Source: DSOI01 sp041394885
GTDB taxonomy: Bacteria > Acidobacteriota > Terriglobia > Bryobacterales > Bryobacteraceae
Length of the DNA stretch: 64,000 nt
Assembly (NCBI GenBank): GCA_041394885.1
Contig: JAWKHI010000008.1
Location: 1 to 64,000 of the forward strand
Reading direction: 5' to 3'
In this document: positions 53,868 through 62,638 of the stretch, one piece after another
Position numbering within the stretch: the first letter of the stretch is position 1
Layout of the letters: the number at the start of each line of letters is the position of its first letter
Translations under genes and position numbers: made by a program
Notes under the pieces: model-generated
What the model was told of the DNA's origin: nothing
Seen by the model: only the letters and a program-made list of their open reading frames with translations
Database searches by the model: none

Positions 53868-55993
53868 TCCTCAGGCGCATTCAGGTGGAGGGATTCCAGT
53901 GCTTCGCGGCGCGCTTCACGGTCGGCCCGTTCGAGGATGGCATCAATGTGATCGCGGGGCCGAACGGATCCGGCAAATCGACATTGGTGCGGGCTTTTCT
54001 GCGGGCGCTGCTTGATCCGCATCGCGGCGGCGGGCGTTCCGGCGAGGCGCTGCGCCCGCGCGGCAGGATGTTGGCGCCCGCCGTGGAAGTCGAGTACGAA
54101 CACGGCGGGTCTCGCTACCGCATCTTCAAGCGCTTCCTTGATAGGCCGGCGGCTCTGCTGGAACGGTTCGAGGGGGAAGGATGGCTCCCAGTGGCGGAAG
54201 CCGACGCGGCCACGGCGCGTGTGCGTGAGATGCTTCGGGCCGAGGGCAAGGATCGCGGCGTCGGCGCGGCGCTGTGGAGTCCGCAGGGCGGCTTGGCCAT
54301 GGAACCTCTCACCGGTGACGCGCTCGCCGATATCCAACGCTCGTTGGGCGCGCAGCTTTTGCCGCCGGAGGGTCGCGCCATCGAAAGCCGCGCGTTTCTT
54401 CGCTATCGCGAGTTTTACACATCGTCCGGGAAACTGCGGTCCGGCCGCGACGCGCCGCGGCTTGTGACGCTCGAAGCGGAACACGCCGAAGCGGCGCGCG
54501 CCGTGGAACAGGCGCGGGCGCAGATGCGCGAGATCGACGAGGTGTCGCGCGATCTGCACACACTACGCCAACAGGCCGCGGCCACGCTCGCGCGCCGGGA
54601 CAAACTGGCCGCCGAGTGGGCCGCGGCGTCCGGATTCGCTGGACAGCACGCCGAACTCGACCGCGAGCGCCAGAGGCTCGATCTCGAACGCCGCGCTACC
54701 GAAGCCGAGTACCGCCGGCTGGCGGACCTGGCGGACCGCGCGGCGAAGGCCGCGGCCAAGGCAACCGAGTTGCGCCAACGGATGGCCGCTTCGGCCGGCA
54801 GCATTGAGCAGCAGCAGCAGGCGATCGCCGAGCGTCTCGCCGCCAAGCAGGTGGCCACCGAAGCCCTGTGGCGCATCACGAAGGAGGATCCGGGCGCGCG
54901 ATGGAGCGCGCAATACACGGCGGCAGCCAGCCAGCCTTTCCGCGTTCTGCGTGGGCAGCCCGCAGGCGAACATCGGCTGGCGGCGGGAGAAACCATTGAC
55001 ATTACCTCGGAGTCCAGGATCCCGTCCGGACTCGAATTCGAAGCCGGGGGCGCCGGCCATCTGAGCGTTCGTGAAGACCAGGACGCCGCCAGGAAGGAAG
55101 AGCGGCTGCGGCGGGCGCAGGACCGGGTGGCCGCGGCGGGGATGGAATTGGCGCATGCGGAAAGCCGCATCGAGTGGCTGCGGCGCGAGTCCGCCGCGTT
55201 GGCCGAGCAACTCGCCGCGCTCGATGCCAGCGTCGCCCCCGTGGAACCGGCGCAACCGGAACCCAGGGAGGCCCGCGAGCAAGCCGCGCTTCGCTTTCAT
55301 GGTGTGGAAGCAGCCCTCGCCAAAATCAAAGCCGCGATCGCGAAGTTGCCCTACGAGCCCTCCGCCTCGGCCCGCCTCGAGCGCGATCTTCGGGATGCCG
55401 AAGCCGCCGCGCAACAGTTGGAACATCGCATCCTGGAGCAACAGGCGATTGTGCGCCGATTGATGAATGCCGGGCCCTATGACCGGCTGTCGGCGGCGGA
55501 AGAACGCTTCGCCGCCGTAGAGGAAGAACTGCGGCACGAGCGGCTCCGCGCCGATGCCGTTCGGATGTTGTGGGACACCGTGGTGGAGTGCAAGCAGCAA
55601 GCGCTCGAAGGACTGCATGAGCCGGTGGCCCGGGCGGCGTCGCGATTGCTCGCGCGGATCACCGGCACGCCCACCGCCGAACTGCGGCTGACGCAGGACT
55701 TCGTACCCACCGCCGTTGAGGACTTTCGCATCGAAGAGCTTTCCGGCGGCGAAGCCGAGCAAGTCTATCTGGCTACGCGCCTCGCTCTGGCTGAGTATCT
55801 TTCACGCGGCGCCCGCCAGCTGGTGGTACTTGACGACGTACTGACCGCAACAGATCCGGACCGGCTGGCCCGCGTGGTGGACTTACTGCGGGAAGAAAGC
55901 GCCCGCCTGCAGTTCCTGATTTTGACGTGCCACCCGGAGCGCTATCGCGGGCTGGGTGCTCACTGGGACTTGGACCGGGCCGCGAAGCAGTAG
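53864..55993 (+). CDS. SMC-like ATPase, SbcC/Rad50/YhaN type, hook-less with a beta-rich insert
   Basis: 709 residues. Walker A INVIAGPNGSGKSTLVRAF near the N-terminus, the ABC signature FRIEELSGGEAEQVYLATRL and Walker B ARQLVVLDDVLTATDPDRLA near the C-terminus, with long coiled coils between (about 220-500). It is expected to bind ATP and DNA with the SbcD-like partner. The short zinc-hook CxxC of SbcC/Rad50 is absent: no Cys occurs in the central coil. Instead, residues about 355-400 form a non-helical, Gly/Ser-rich insert (FRVLRGQPAGEHRLAAGETI, SRIPSGLEFEAGGAGHLS) that looks like a small beta domain. The start ATG overlaps the stop of the SbcD-like gene (ATGA). Its 3' end overlaps the convergent BamB-like gene by 34 bp. 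Confidence 0.9.
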   Translation: MILRRIQVEGFQCFAARFTVGPFEDGINVIAGPNGSGKSTLVRAFLRALLDPHRGGGRSGEALRPRGRMLAPAVEVEYEHGGSRYRIFKRFLDRPAALLERFEGEGWLPVAEADAATARVREMLRAEGKDRGVGAALWSPQGGLAMEPLTGDALADIQRSLGAQLLPPEGRAIESRAFLRYREFYTSSGKLRSGRDAPRLVTLEAEHAEAARAVEQARAQMREIDEVSRDLHTLRQQAAATLARRDKLAAEWAAASGFAGQHAELDRERQRLDLERRATEAEYRRLADLADRAAKAAAKATELRQRMAASAGSIEQQQQAIAERLAAKQVATEALWRITKEDPGARWSAQYTAAASQPFRVLRGQPAGEHRLAAGETIDITSESRIPSGLEFEAGGAGHLSVREDQDAARKEERLRRAQDRVAAAGMELAHAESRIEWLRRESAALAEQLAALDASVAPVEPAQPEPREAREQAALRFHGVEAALAKIKAAIAKLPYEPSASARLERDLRDAEAAAQQLEHRILEQQAIVRRLMNAGPYDRLSAAEERFAAVEEELRHERLRADAVRMLWDTVVECKQQALEGLHEPVARAASRLLARITGTPTAELRLTQDFVPTAVEDFRIEELSGGEAEQVYLATRLALAEYLSRGARQLVVLDDVLTATDPDRLARVVDLLREESARLQFLILTCHPERYRGLGAHWDLDRAAKQ

Positions 55994-57381
55994 AGCGACT
56001 CTTCGGTCCGCACGAACAGCCTGCCTCCGGCGATGGCTGGCGTGGCGATCAACTGTTCCTCGAGGTCGCCGGTCGAGATGACTTCCCAATCGCGCCCCGC
56101 CTTTACAACCGCCAGTTTTCCGTCTTTGTCGGCAAAGTAGAGATAGCCGCCGGCCGCCACCGGAGACGCGTAGAACTCGCCCGTGGCTTCTTTCAGCCGG
56201 CCTTGCTTGATCACCTTTCCCGTTGCAGCATCAATGGCGGTGAGGATGCCGCCGTTTTTGACGAAGTACAGCACGCCCTGTTCCAGCAGCGCCGAAGTCA
56301 CGTAGGGAATGCCCTTGGTGTACTTCCAGAGTGACGCCGCCGCCGGTAGTTCGCCGCGGGGTCCGATCCGGGTGGCAACCAGACCGCCTCCCAGTTCGGA
56401 AGGCGCGAATGCTTTGTTCCATTCGGCGGACTCCACGGTGCCGTCACTGTTGCCGTACATCTTATCGATGGCCGTCATCAACCGGACCATGATGAGGTTC
56501 TTTCCGAGCTCTTCCGCGATTTGCAACTTCCCGTCTTTGTTCTTATCCGCGCCCAGCATACTGGTGAACTCGTTGCCCGGCTCGGCGGGGGGCTCCAGGG
56601 TGTAGATCGTATCGCCGTCGAGGATCGGGGACGCGGCGGGTCCAGCCGTGATGCCTTTACCCCACCATAGCCGTTCGCCGGTCTGTAACTGATAGCCGGT
56701 AAGTTCGCGCGCACCGCCCACGATCACCTGTGCCGGGCCGTCCTTCGGACGATGCAGGAGAGGCGTTGAGTACCCACCGAGGAACCCATTCGGACGAATC
56801 GCCTTCCAGCGCTCTTCGCCCGTGCCGGAATCGTATGCCGCCACGAACGATTCGAGCGGCTGATCGATCAGCAGAACGACAAGACCGCCGGCAACGATCG
56901 GGGATGTGGCGTGCCCCTGTATGGAAGCGAACGGGCCGAGCGGGCGGCGCCAGCGCTCTTTGCCTTCGAGCGTGTACGAAACCAGGCCGAACTCCTGGAA
57001 GAAGACGTAGACATTTTCCCCGTCGGAAGCGGGCGTGGGCGTCGCCGGTCCGTTGAGCGGATGTGCTGGTTCGCTCCGCGCCTTCGCGATGGAGGCCCGC
57101 CATAGCTCGGACCCTTTGGCCGCGTCGTAGGCGGCGGTGATCCGTTCATCGCCTTGATACGCCGTGAGAACTACCTTGCCGCCGACGACGATGGGGGAGG
57201 AGTGGCCCTTCGGCACGGCGGTCTTCCATAGGACGTTGGTCTCTTTGCCCAACTCGAGCGGCAGCGCCGCTCCAGGCTCGAGCTGGGCAACGCCGGCGCC
57301 GTTGTCGCCGCGGTAACGGGTCCAGTCAGCACTGGAGGCGATCCCGGCGAGGGCGCAGAAAGCGAACGAGAGACGACGCAT
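55960..57381 (-). CDS. Exported PQQ-type beta-propeller protein (BamB-like) with an EF-hand-like loop
   Basis: 473 residues with a signal peptide (RRLSFAFCALAGIASSA). Repeats of the PQQ/BamB beta-propeller type are visible (GHSSPIVVGGKVVLTAYQGD, GEERWKAIRPNGFLGGYSTP, AYDAAKGSELWRASI, AIDAATGKVIKQGRL). Between blades, residues about 280-300 include ADKNKDGKLQIAEELGK, a twelve-residue DxNxDG EF-hand-type calcium loop. Another such segment, NSDGTVESAEW, lies about 40 residues later. No quinone-binding residues of a dehydrogenase are evident, so it is more likely a scaffold than a PQQ enzyme. It may be calcium-controlled. Function unknown. Confidence 0.85.
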   Translation of the reverse strand: MRRLSFAFCALAGIASSADWTRYRGDNGAGVAQLEPGAALPLELGKETNVLWKTAVPKGHSSPIVVGGKVVLTAYQGDERITAAYDAAKGSELWRASIAKARSEPAHPLNGPATPTPASDGENVYVFFQEFGLVSYTLEGKERWRRPLGPFASIQGHATSPIVAGGLVVLLIDQPLESFVAAYDSGTGEERWKAIRPNGFLGGYSTPLLHRPKDGPAQVIVGGARELTGYQLQTGERLWWGKGITAGPAASPILDGDTIYTLEPPAEPGNEFTSMLGADKNKDGKLQIAEELGKNLIMVRLMTAIDKMYGNSDGTVESAEWNKAFAPSELGGGLVATRIGPRGELPAAASLWKYTKGIPYVTSALLEQGVLYFVKNGGILTAIDAATGKVIKQGRLKEATGEFYASPVAAGGYLYFADKDGKLAVVKAGRDWEVISTGDLEEQLIATPAIAGGRLFVRTEESLYCFAARSKSQ

Positions 57382-57462
57382 CGCTCATTGGACGGATGAG
57401 CGGAGATTCGGTAACGGGTCACCTTCATGCAGCGGCAGCATCTGCTACAGCGAGGTGCAATC

Positions 57463-57696
57463 ATGAACAAGCTGTTGATCGCGGTTCTCGCCGGGGCTCT
57501 CATGGCGAGCCCTGGATTTGCCTTCCAACGCGGCAGGGGCGGCGGAAAGAGTTCGCCTCCTGCCGCGGAAAAAGGCGGCAACAAGACCGGCCCGCGCGAC
57601 GGTTCCGGCCAGAAAGGCAACAGCAAACGCGGCCAAGGGAAGAAGACGGGTCCGCAGGATGGCAGTGGCCCGATTCACGATCCCCCGAACCGCTAG
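57463..57696 (+). CDS. Tiny secreted protein with (R/K)xTGPxDGSG repeats
   Basis: 77 residues from ATG 57463 (GAGG 8 nt upstream). A signal peptide (MNKLLIAVLAGALMASPGFA) is followed by a basic, Gly/Lys-rich tail with two copies of the motif KTGPxDGSG (KTGPRDGSG and KTGPQDGSG). Similar TGPRDGSG-type small proteins are scattered in bacteria without a role. It is divergent from the BamB-like gene. A hairpin follows that extends over the U32 start codon. Confidence 0.7.
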   Translation: MNKLLIAVLAGALMASPGFAFQRGRGGGKSSPPAAEKGGNKTGPRDGSGQKGNSKRGQGKKTGPQDGSGPIHDPPNR

Positions 57697-57712
57697 GCAC
57701 GGAGGATCGGCG

Positions 57713-57752
57713 TCGGCGGGGATACGCTACGCTCGTAGATAGTCCCCGCCGA
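57713..57752 (+). promoter_or_regulatory. Hairpin over the U32 start codon
   Basis: Outer arms tcggcgggga (57713-57722) and tccccgccga (57743-57752), 10 bp perfect, with an inner hairpin CTAC-GCTC-GTAG. The right arm includes the A of the ATG start codon of the U32 gene and there is no ribosome site. It could end transcription of the small gene, or hide the start codon of the next. Confidence 0.6.
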
Positions 57753-60208
57753 TGCGAAAACCAGAAGTAATGAGTCCGGCCGGCTATTGGCCGCAGTTGC
57801 GCGCCGCCGTGGAAGCAGGCGCGGACGCGGTGTATTTCGGGCTGCAACACTTTACCGCGCGAGCCAAGGTCGGGTTCACCCTCCAGGAACTTCCTCTCGC
57901 GGTGGCGGCGTTGCATGAGCGCGGCGTCCGTGGCTACGTAACGTTCAACACACTGGTATTCGAACACGAGTTCGACGAAGCCGCCCGTGCCATTGCCGCC
58001 ATTGCAAAGGCAGGCGCCGATGCCCTGATCGTGCAGGACTGCGGCATCCTGCAGTTGGCACGGACCATCGCCCCCGGTCTCGAACTGCACGCCAGCACGC
58101 AAATGAGCATCACCGATTCCGCCGGCGTCCGGATGGCGCGGGAAATGGGCGTGCAGCGGGTGACGCTGGCGCGCGAGTTGAGCCTCGATCAGGTTCGCCG
58201 CATCGTCGAAGAGACCGGCTGCGAAATCGAGATCTTCGTGCACGGCGCTCTGTGCGTGGCCTATTCGGGACAGTGCTTCTCGTCAGAGGCGTGGGGTGGA
58301 CGCAGCGCCAATCGCGGCCAATGCGCGCAAGCCTGCCGCCTTCCCTACGACATGCTGGTGGACGGCCGCACGCAGCCGCTCGGGGACGCCCGCTACCTGC
58401 TCTCCCCCGGCGATCTGTACGCCCTCGAGCAAGTGCCCGCCATCATGGCCGCGGGCGTGGCGGCGTTGAAGATCGAGGGCCGCTACAAGGACGCCGAATA
58501 TGTGGCTCTGGCGACGGCGGCGTATCGCAGAGCTGTCGACGGCGCCGCGGTTGACGGCGGCGTGAAGCAGCAGCTCGAGCAGGTCTATTCGCGCGGGTTG
58601 GGGCCCTACTTCCTCACGGGAACCGATCATCAGCAGGTGGTGCTCGGTCGCGCACCCAGGCATCGCGGTGTGCGCGCCGCCACGGTGACGCGTGTGGGCA
58701 GGGAGAGCGTGTGGGTGGCCGGCTCCGGCGTCGCGCTAAAGCGCGGCGACGGTGTCGTGTTCGACGCCGCATCGTGGCGCAGCCCGGAGGAGCCGGAAGA
58801 AGGCGGACGGCTCTTCGATGCACTCCCGGCGCTCGATGGAAGCACGGAGCTCCGCTTTGGCAACGGAATCGTCCGGTTCGATCGTATTCGCGCCGGCGAC
58901 ATCGTTTGGCGTACGCACGATCCGGCGGTGGAACGCGCGGCCAAAGTCTTCATTGACCCCTCGGCGCCCGTAGCCAAACAGCCCGTGAAGGTGCGCGTTA
59001 CAGCGCGGGTGGGCGCTCCGTTGAGCGCCGTCTGGACGCTCGTGCGCGATCCGGCCGTCGCGGTGCGTGTGGAAAGCGCGGTGGCGGTGGAAGCCGCGGG
59101 CAAACATGCGATGCAATCTGGCGCCGTGTGCGAGCAGTTAGGGCGGCTGGGCGGCACCGCGTATGTACTGGCGGAAGTGGAGCTCGACGCCGATTCCGAC
59201 GTCTTCGTGCCGGCGTCGGTGCTGAACCGGCTTCGCCGCGACGGGGTGGAAGCGTTGGCGGCCCGCCAGCGGACGCCGCGTCCCCTGGCGATTGCCGATG
59301 CCCCCGGCCCGCCCACGGCGGAGACTCGAGAGCATCACGCCCATCCCCGGATCCATCTGCTTGTTCGCAACGGTGCACAATTGGAAGCCGCCATCGCGGC
59401 TGCGCCGTCGTCCATCACGCTCGACTATCTGGATCTCTATGGACTGCGCCCATCCGTCGAACGGGTGAAGCTAAGCGGGGTCGCGGTGCGCGTGGCGACG
59501 CCTCGCATCTTGAAGCCCGGCGAGGCGCGGATCGCGGATTTTCTGCTCAGCCTCGATTGCGGATTGCTCGTCCGCGCGGCGGGAATGCTGGAACGCTTTC
59601 GCGGCGCCGGCCGCGAATTGACGGGCGATTTCAGTCTCAACGCAGCCAACACGCGCACCGCCGCGATGTACCTGGCAATGGGGCTGGCGCGGATCACCCC
59701 CACCCATGATTTGAACGCGGCCCAGGTGTCTGCCCTCGCTTCGCACGCCGGGGCGCACCGGATCGAGGCGGTCGCCTACCAACATCTGCCCGTGTTTCAC
59801 ACCGAGCATTGCGTCTTTTGCCGGTTCCTGTCCACAGGTACGAGCTATCGCGATTGCGGCCGTCCGTGTGAACAGCACAACGTGGCCCTGCGCGATCGCG
59901 AGGGGCGCGCCCATCCCGTGCTGGCCGACGTGGGATGCCGGAACACCGTGTTTGGGGCCGAAGCGCAACAGGCCAGCCGGCATCTGAAGGTTTGGCGAGA
60001 GGCGGGTATTCGCGATTTCCGGCTCGAGTTCGTGCATGAGACCGCGGAGCAGATAACCGCGGTGACGGATGCCTTTCGGGCCGCGCTAGCCGGATCGCTC
60101 AGCGCCGATGCGCTCGTCGCCGCACTCGAGCGGGCCGCTCCGGAAGGCGTCACAGAGGGAAGCCTGTTCGTGCCCAAGGACCATCTGTACCTCCCCGTAT
60201 TGCAGTAG
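57752..60208 (+). CDS. U32 family protein (RlhA/PrtC-like)
   Basis: 818 residues. The U32 signature is EIFVHGALCVAYSGQCFSSE with the two cluster-type cysteines. Further Cys occur in GRSANRGQCAQACRLPYDML. The second conserved region is GVAALKIEGRYKDAEYVALA. These motifs match U32 proteins such as E. coli RlhA (23S rRNA hydroxylation) and collagenase-like PrtC. The length (RlhA 653) reflects extra C-terminal domains (DUF3656-like): EHCVFCRFLSTGTSYRDCGR is another Cys pair. It is likely an iron-sulfur protein acting on RNA, although 'peptidase' is the historic name. It begins at ATG 57752, inside a hairpin that may control its start. Confidence 0.9.
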   Translation: MRKPEVMSPAGYWPQLRAAVEAGADAVYFGLQHFTARAKVGFTLQELPLAVAALHERGVRGYVTFNTLVFEHEFDEAARAIAAIAKAGADALIVQDCGILQLARTIAPGLELHASTQMSITDSAGVRMAREMGVQRVTLARELSLDQVRRIVEETGCEIEIFVHGALCVAYSGQCFSSEAWGGRSANRGQCAQACRLPYDMLVDGRTQPLGDARYLLSPGDLYALEQVPAIMAAGVAALKIEGRYKDAEYVALATAAYRRAVDGAAVDGGVKQQLEQVYSRGLGPYFLTGTDHQQVVLGRAPRHRGVRAATVTRVGRESVWVAGSGVALKRGDGVVFDAASWRSPEEPEEGGRLFDALPALDGSTELRFGNGIVRFDRIRAGDIVWRTHDPAVERAAKVFIDPSAPVAKQPVKVRVTARVGAPLSAVWTLVRDPAVAVRVESAVAVEAAGKHAMQSGAVCEQLGRLGGTAYVLAEVELDADSDVFVPASVLNRLRRDGVEALAARQRTPRPLAIADAPGPPTAETREHHAHPRIHLLVRNGAQLEAAIAAAPSSITLDYLDLYGLRPSVERVKLSGVAVRVATPRILKPGEARIADFLLSLDCGLLVRAAGMLERFRGAGRELTGDFSLNAANTRTAAMYLAMGLARITPTHDLNAAQVSALASHAGAHRIEAVAYQHLPVFHTEHCVFCRFLSTGTSYRDCGRPCEQHNVALRDREGRAHPVLADVGCRNTVFGAEAQQASRHLKVWREAGIRDFRLEFVHETAEQITAVTDAFRAALAGSLSADALVAALERAAPEGVTEGSLFVPKDHLYLPVLQ

Positions 60209-60246
60209 CACTCACGCGGGATCGCCGATTCGGGTAAACTCCCTAC

Positions 60247-61020
60247 ATGCGGGTCGCCGTGGCATTTACGCTGGCCGTCATCTCCTTTGCGGCCGAAAAT
60301 ACGGAGAAAGTGGTGCTCCCCACGTCCGCGGACGCCATTGCACAGGGGAAACGTCTCTATATGGGAGGCTGCACTTACTGCCATGGGCCGACAGGCGATG
60401 GTGGTAAGGGCGCCAATCTCGCCGTTCCCGAGCTATCGCGGGCGCCCCAAGACGAAGATCTGGTGGCTATCATTCAAACCGGCGTTCCCGGCACCGAGAT
60501 GCCCGGCGCGCACCACATGACGCCGAATGAAGTGCTGATGACCGCTGCCTTCGTGCGCACTCTCGGGAAGGTGGCCGGCGGACCGGTTCCGGGCGATTGG
60601 GCGGCCGGGAAGGCGCTTTATGCCAAGCAGGGATGCGCCAATTGCCATACCACCGTCGAAAATGGCGCACTGACCGGCGGGCTTGGCGGCCCGGACCTTT
60701 CCGCGATCGGCTTGCGGCGCAGCCCTGCGCACCTCCGCGAATCCGTCGCGAATCCGGAGGCGGTGGTTGACGCCGCCTATGTCATCACCGAGGTGCGTCT
60801 GAAAGACGGCCGCCGCGTTGCGGGTCGGACGTTGTACGAAGACACATTTTCGATTTCAGTCCGCGACGGCAGTGGCCGAAATCAGACGCTTCTGAAATCG
60901 ACGGTGGCTGAGATTACTCGTAATCCAAACAAGTCACCGATGCCGGGCTACTCAACGTTGACGGCGGCGGAGCTGGATAACTTGACGGCTTACTTGGCGT
61001 CGCTGAAGGAGCGTCCATGA
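60247..61020 (+). CDS. Di-heme cytochrome c, likely partner of the PQQ dehydrogenase
   Basis: 257 residues. A short signal (MRVAVAFTLAVISFA) is followed by two heme-binding sites: CTYCH at residues 42-46 and CANCH at 130-134. Met ligand candidates are M85 in GTEMPG and the Met in NKSPMPGYS near the C-terminus. The segment VITEVRLKDGRRVAGRTLYE (about 180-200) is an additional domain. Its stop overlaps the dehydrogenase start (ATGA), so it is probably the direct electron acceptor of that enzyme in the periplasm, passing electrons on to a terminal oxidase. Confidence 0.93.
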   Translation: MRVAVAFTLAVISFAAENTEKVVLPTSADAIAQGKRLYMGGCTYCHGPTGDGGKGANLAVPELSRAPQDEDLVAIIQTGVPGTEMPGAHHMTPNEVLMTAAFVRTLGKVAGGPVPGDWAAGKALYAKQGCANCHTTVENGALTGGLGGPDLSAIGLRRSPAHLRESVANPEAVVDAAYVITEVRLKDGRRVAGRTLYEDTFSISVRDGSGRNQTLLKSTVAEITRNPNKSPMPGYSTLTAAELDNLTAYLASLKERP

Positions 61021-62636
61021 GAGGTCCGCTGCATCCCACGACTCCGGCTGCCGGGTTGGCCGCCTTGTTTTTCATCACCGCACAGGTCCCGGCCCAGGTG
61101 CCGTTCCAACGCATCCTGGACTCGGCCAAGGAACCGGGTAACTGGCTCACTTATTCCGGAAACTACAATGGCCAACGTTACTCCACACTCGATCAGATCA
61201 ACGCCGGCAACGTAAAGCGAATGGTGGTGAAGTGGGTGCACCAAACCGGCACCACGGAGGCGCACCAGACCTCGGCCATCGTCGTCGACAACGTGATGTA
61301 CATCACCGAGGGCCCCAATACGGTGAAGGCTCTCGACACACTCACCGGCAACGTCTACTGGCGGTATCAGAAGCAGATCCCCGACGACCTGCGGCTGTGC
61401 TGCGGGCGGGTAAATCGCGGCGTGGCCGTGCTGGGCGACATGGTCTACTACACCTCGATCGATGCGCACATGATCGCGCTCGACGCGAAGACCGGCCGCG
61501 TACGCTGGGAAACCGAGATGGCCGATCACAAGCTCGGCTATTCATCGACGAATGCGCCGCTGGCTGTGAAAGACAAGGTCATCACTGGCGTCGGCGGCGG
61601 CGAATATGGCATACGCGGATTTATCGACGCCTATGACGCCAAGACCGGCAAGCGCGTCTGGCGCTTTCACACCGTTCCTGGACCGGGCGAGTTCGGTAAT
61701 GAAACCTGGGCAGGCGATTCATGGAAAACCGGCGCAGGCTCCACCTGGGTTACCGGCTCCTACGATCCCGAAACGAACGCTGTGATTTGGGGGATCGGCA
61801 ATCCCGGTCCGGATTGGAACGGCGACGTCCGAAAAGGCGACAATCTTTACTCGGCTAGCTTTGTAGCGCTCGACGCCGATACGGGCCAGCGCAAGTGGCA
61901 TTTCCAGTTCACTCCGCACGACACGCATGACTGGGACGCCACACAGGTGCCCGTCCTGATCGAAGCTCCCTTCCGCGGGGAGAAGCGCAAACTCGTGGTA
62001 ACGGCCAACCGGAACGGTTTCTACTATGTACTCGATCGGGCCAATGGTAAGTTTCTGCAAGGGAAACCGTTCGCGAAAGTTACCTGGGCCAACGGGCTCG
62101 ACGACAACGGCCGGCCAATCGTGTTGCCCAATACCGAGCCTACGGCGGAGGGAAATCTCGTTTGGCCATCGCTCGGCGGCGGCACGAACTGGTACAGCCC
62201 GGCTTACAGTCCGGTAACGGGACTTTTTTATGCGCCGGTCCGCGAGCAGGGCGCTTATTACTTCAAAGGCGAGGCGATCTTCAAGCCCGGCGAGATGTTC
62301 AACGGCGGCGGCCAACGCACCGTCCCCGAAGAGAACCCCTATGGCGCCGTCCGTGCCATTGACGCCACTACCGGAAACCTGAAGTGGGAGTTCCGCATGC
62401 AGACGCCGGCCAACACGAGCATCCTCGCCACCCAGGGCAATCTCGTCTTCACCGGCACCAGCCAGGGCGATTTCTTTGCGCTCAACGCCACCACCGGCGA
62501 CGCCCTGTGGCGTTTCAAAGGCGGGTGGTCCTCCGGGTCTAACCCGGTCACTTACTTATCCCACGGTAAACAGAACATCGCGATTCCCATCGGAAAAGCG
62601 CTGTTCGTGTTCGGCCTGTTCGAAGACGGCGAGTAA
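61017..62636 (+). CDS. PQQ-dependent alcohol dehydrogenase, lanthanide-type
   Basis: 539 residues with a signal peptide. The quinoprotein eight-bladed propeller is clear. The PQQ site includes the vicinal Cys128-Cys129 pair (RLCCGRVNRG). Metal ligands are Glu196 (GGGEYGIRGF), Asn262 (GNPGPDWN), and Asp305 with Asp307 (HDTHDWDATQ). The extra Asp two residues after the catalytic Asp is the hallmark of lanthanide-dependent XoxF/ExaF-type enzymes; calcium-type enzymes have Ala or Ser/Thr. It oxidises an alcohol in the periplasm; the substrate is unknown. It overlaps the cytochrome gene (ATGA). The next gene is a YHYH protein. Such enzymes are found with di-heme cytochromes in other acidobacteria. 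Confidence 0.9.
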   Translation: MRGPLHPTTPAAGLAALFFITAQVPAQVPFQRILDSAKEPGNWLTYSGNYNGQRYSTLDQINAGNVKRMVVKWVHQTGTTEAHQTSAIVVDNVMYITEGPNTVKALDTLTGNVYWRYQKQIPDDLRLCCGRVNRGVAVLGDMVYYTSIDAHMIALDAKTGRVRWETEMADHKLGYSSTNAPLAVKDKVITGVGGGEYGIRGFIDAYDAKTGKRVWRFHTVPGPGEFGNETWAGDSWKTGAGSTWVTGSYDPETNAVIWGIGNPGPDWNGDVRKGDNLYSASFVALDADTGQRKWHFQFTPHDTHDWDATQVPVLIEAPFRGEKRKLVVTANRNGFYYVLDRANGKFLQGKPFAKVTWANGLDDNGRPIVLPNTEPTAEGNLVWPSLGGGTNWYSPAYSPVTGLFYAPVREQGAYYFKGEAIFKPGEMFNGGGQRTVPEENPYGAVRAIDATTGNLKWEFRMQTPANTSILATQGNLVFTGTSQGDFFALNATTGDALWRFKGGWSSGSNPVTYLSHGKQNIAIPIGKALFVFGLFEDGE

Positions 62637-62638
62637 GC

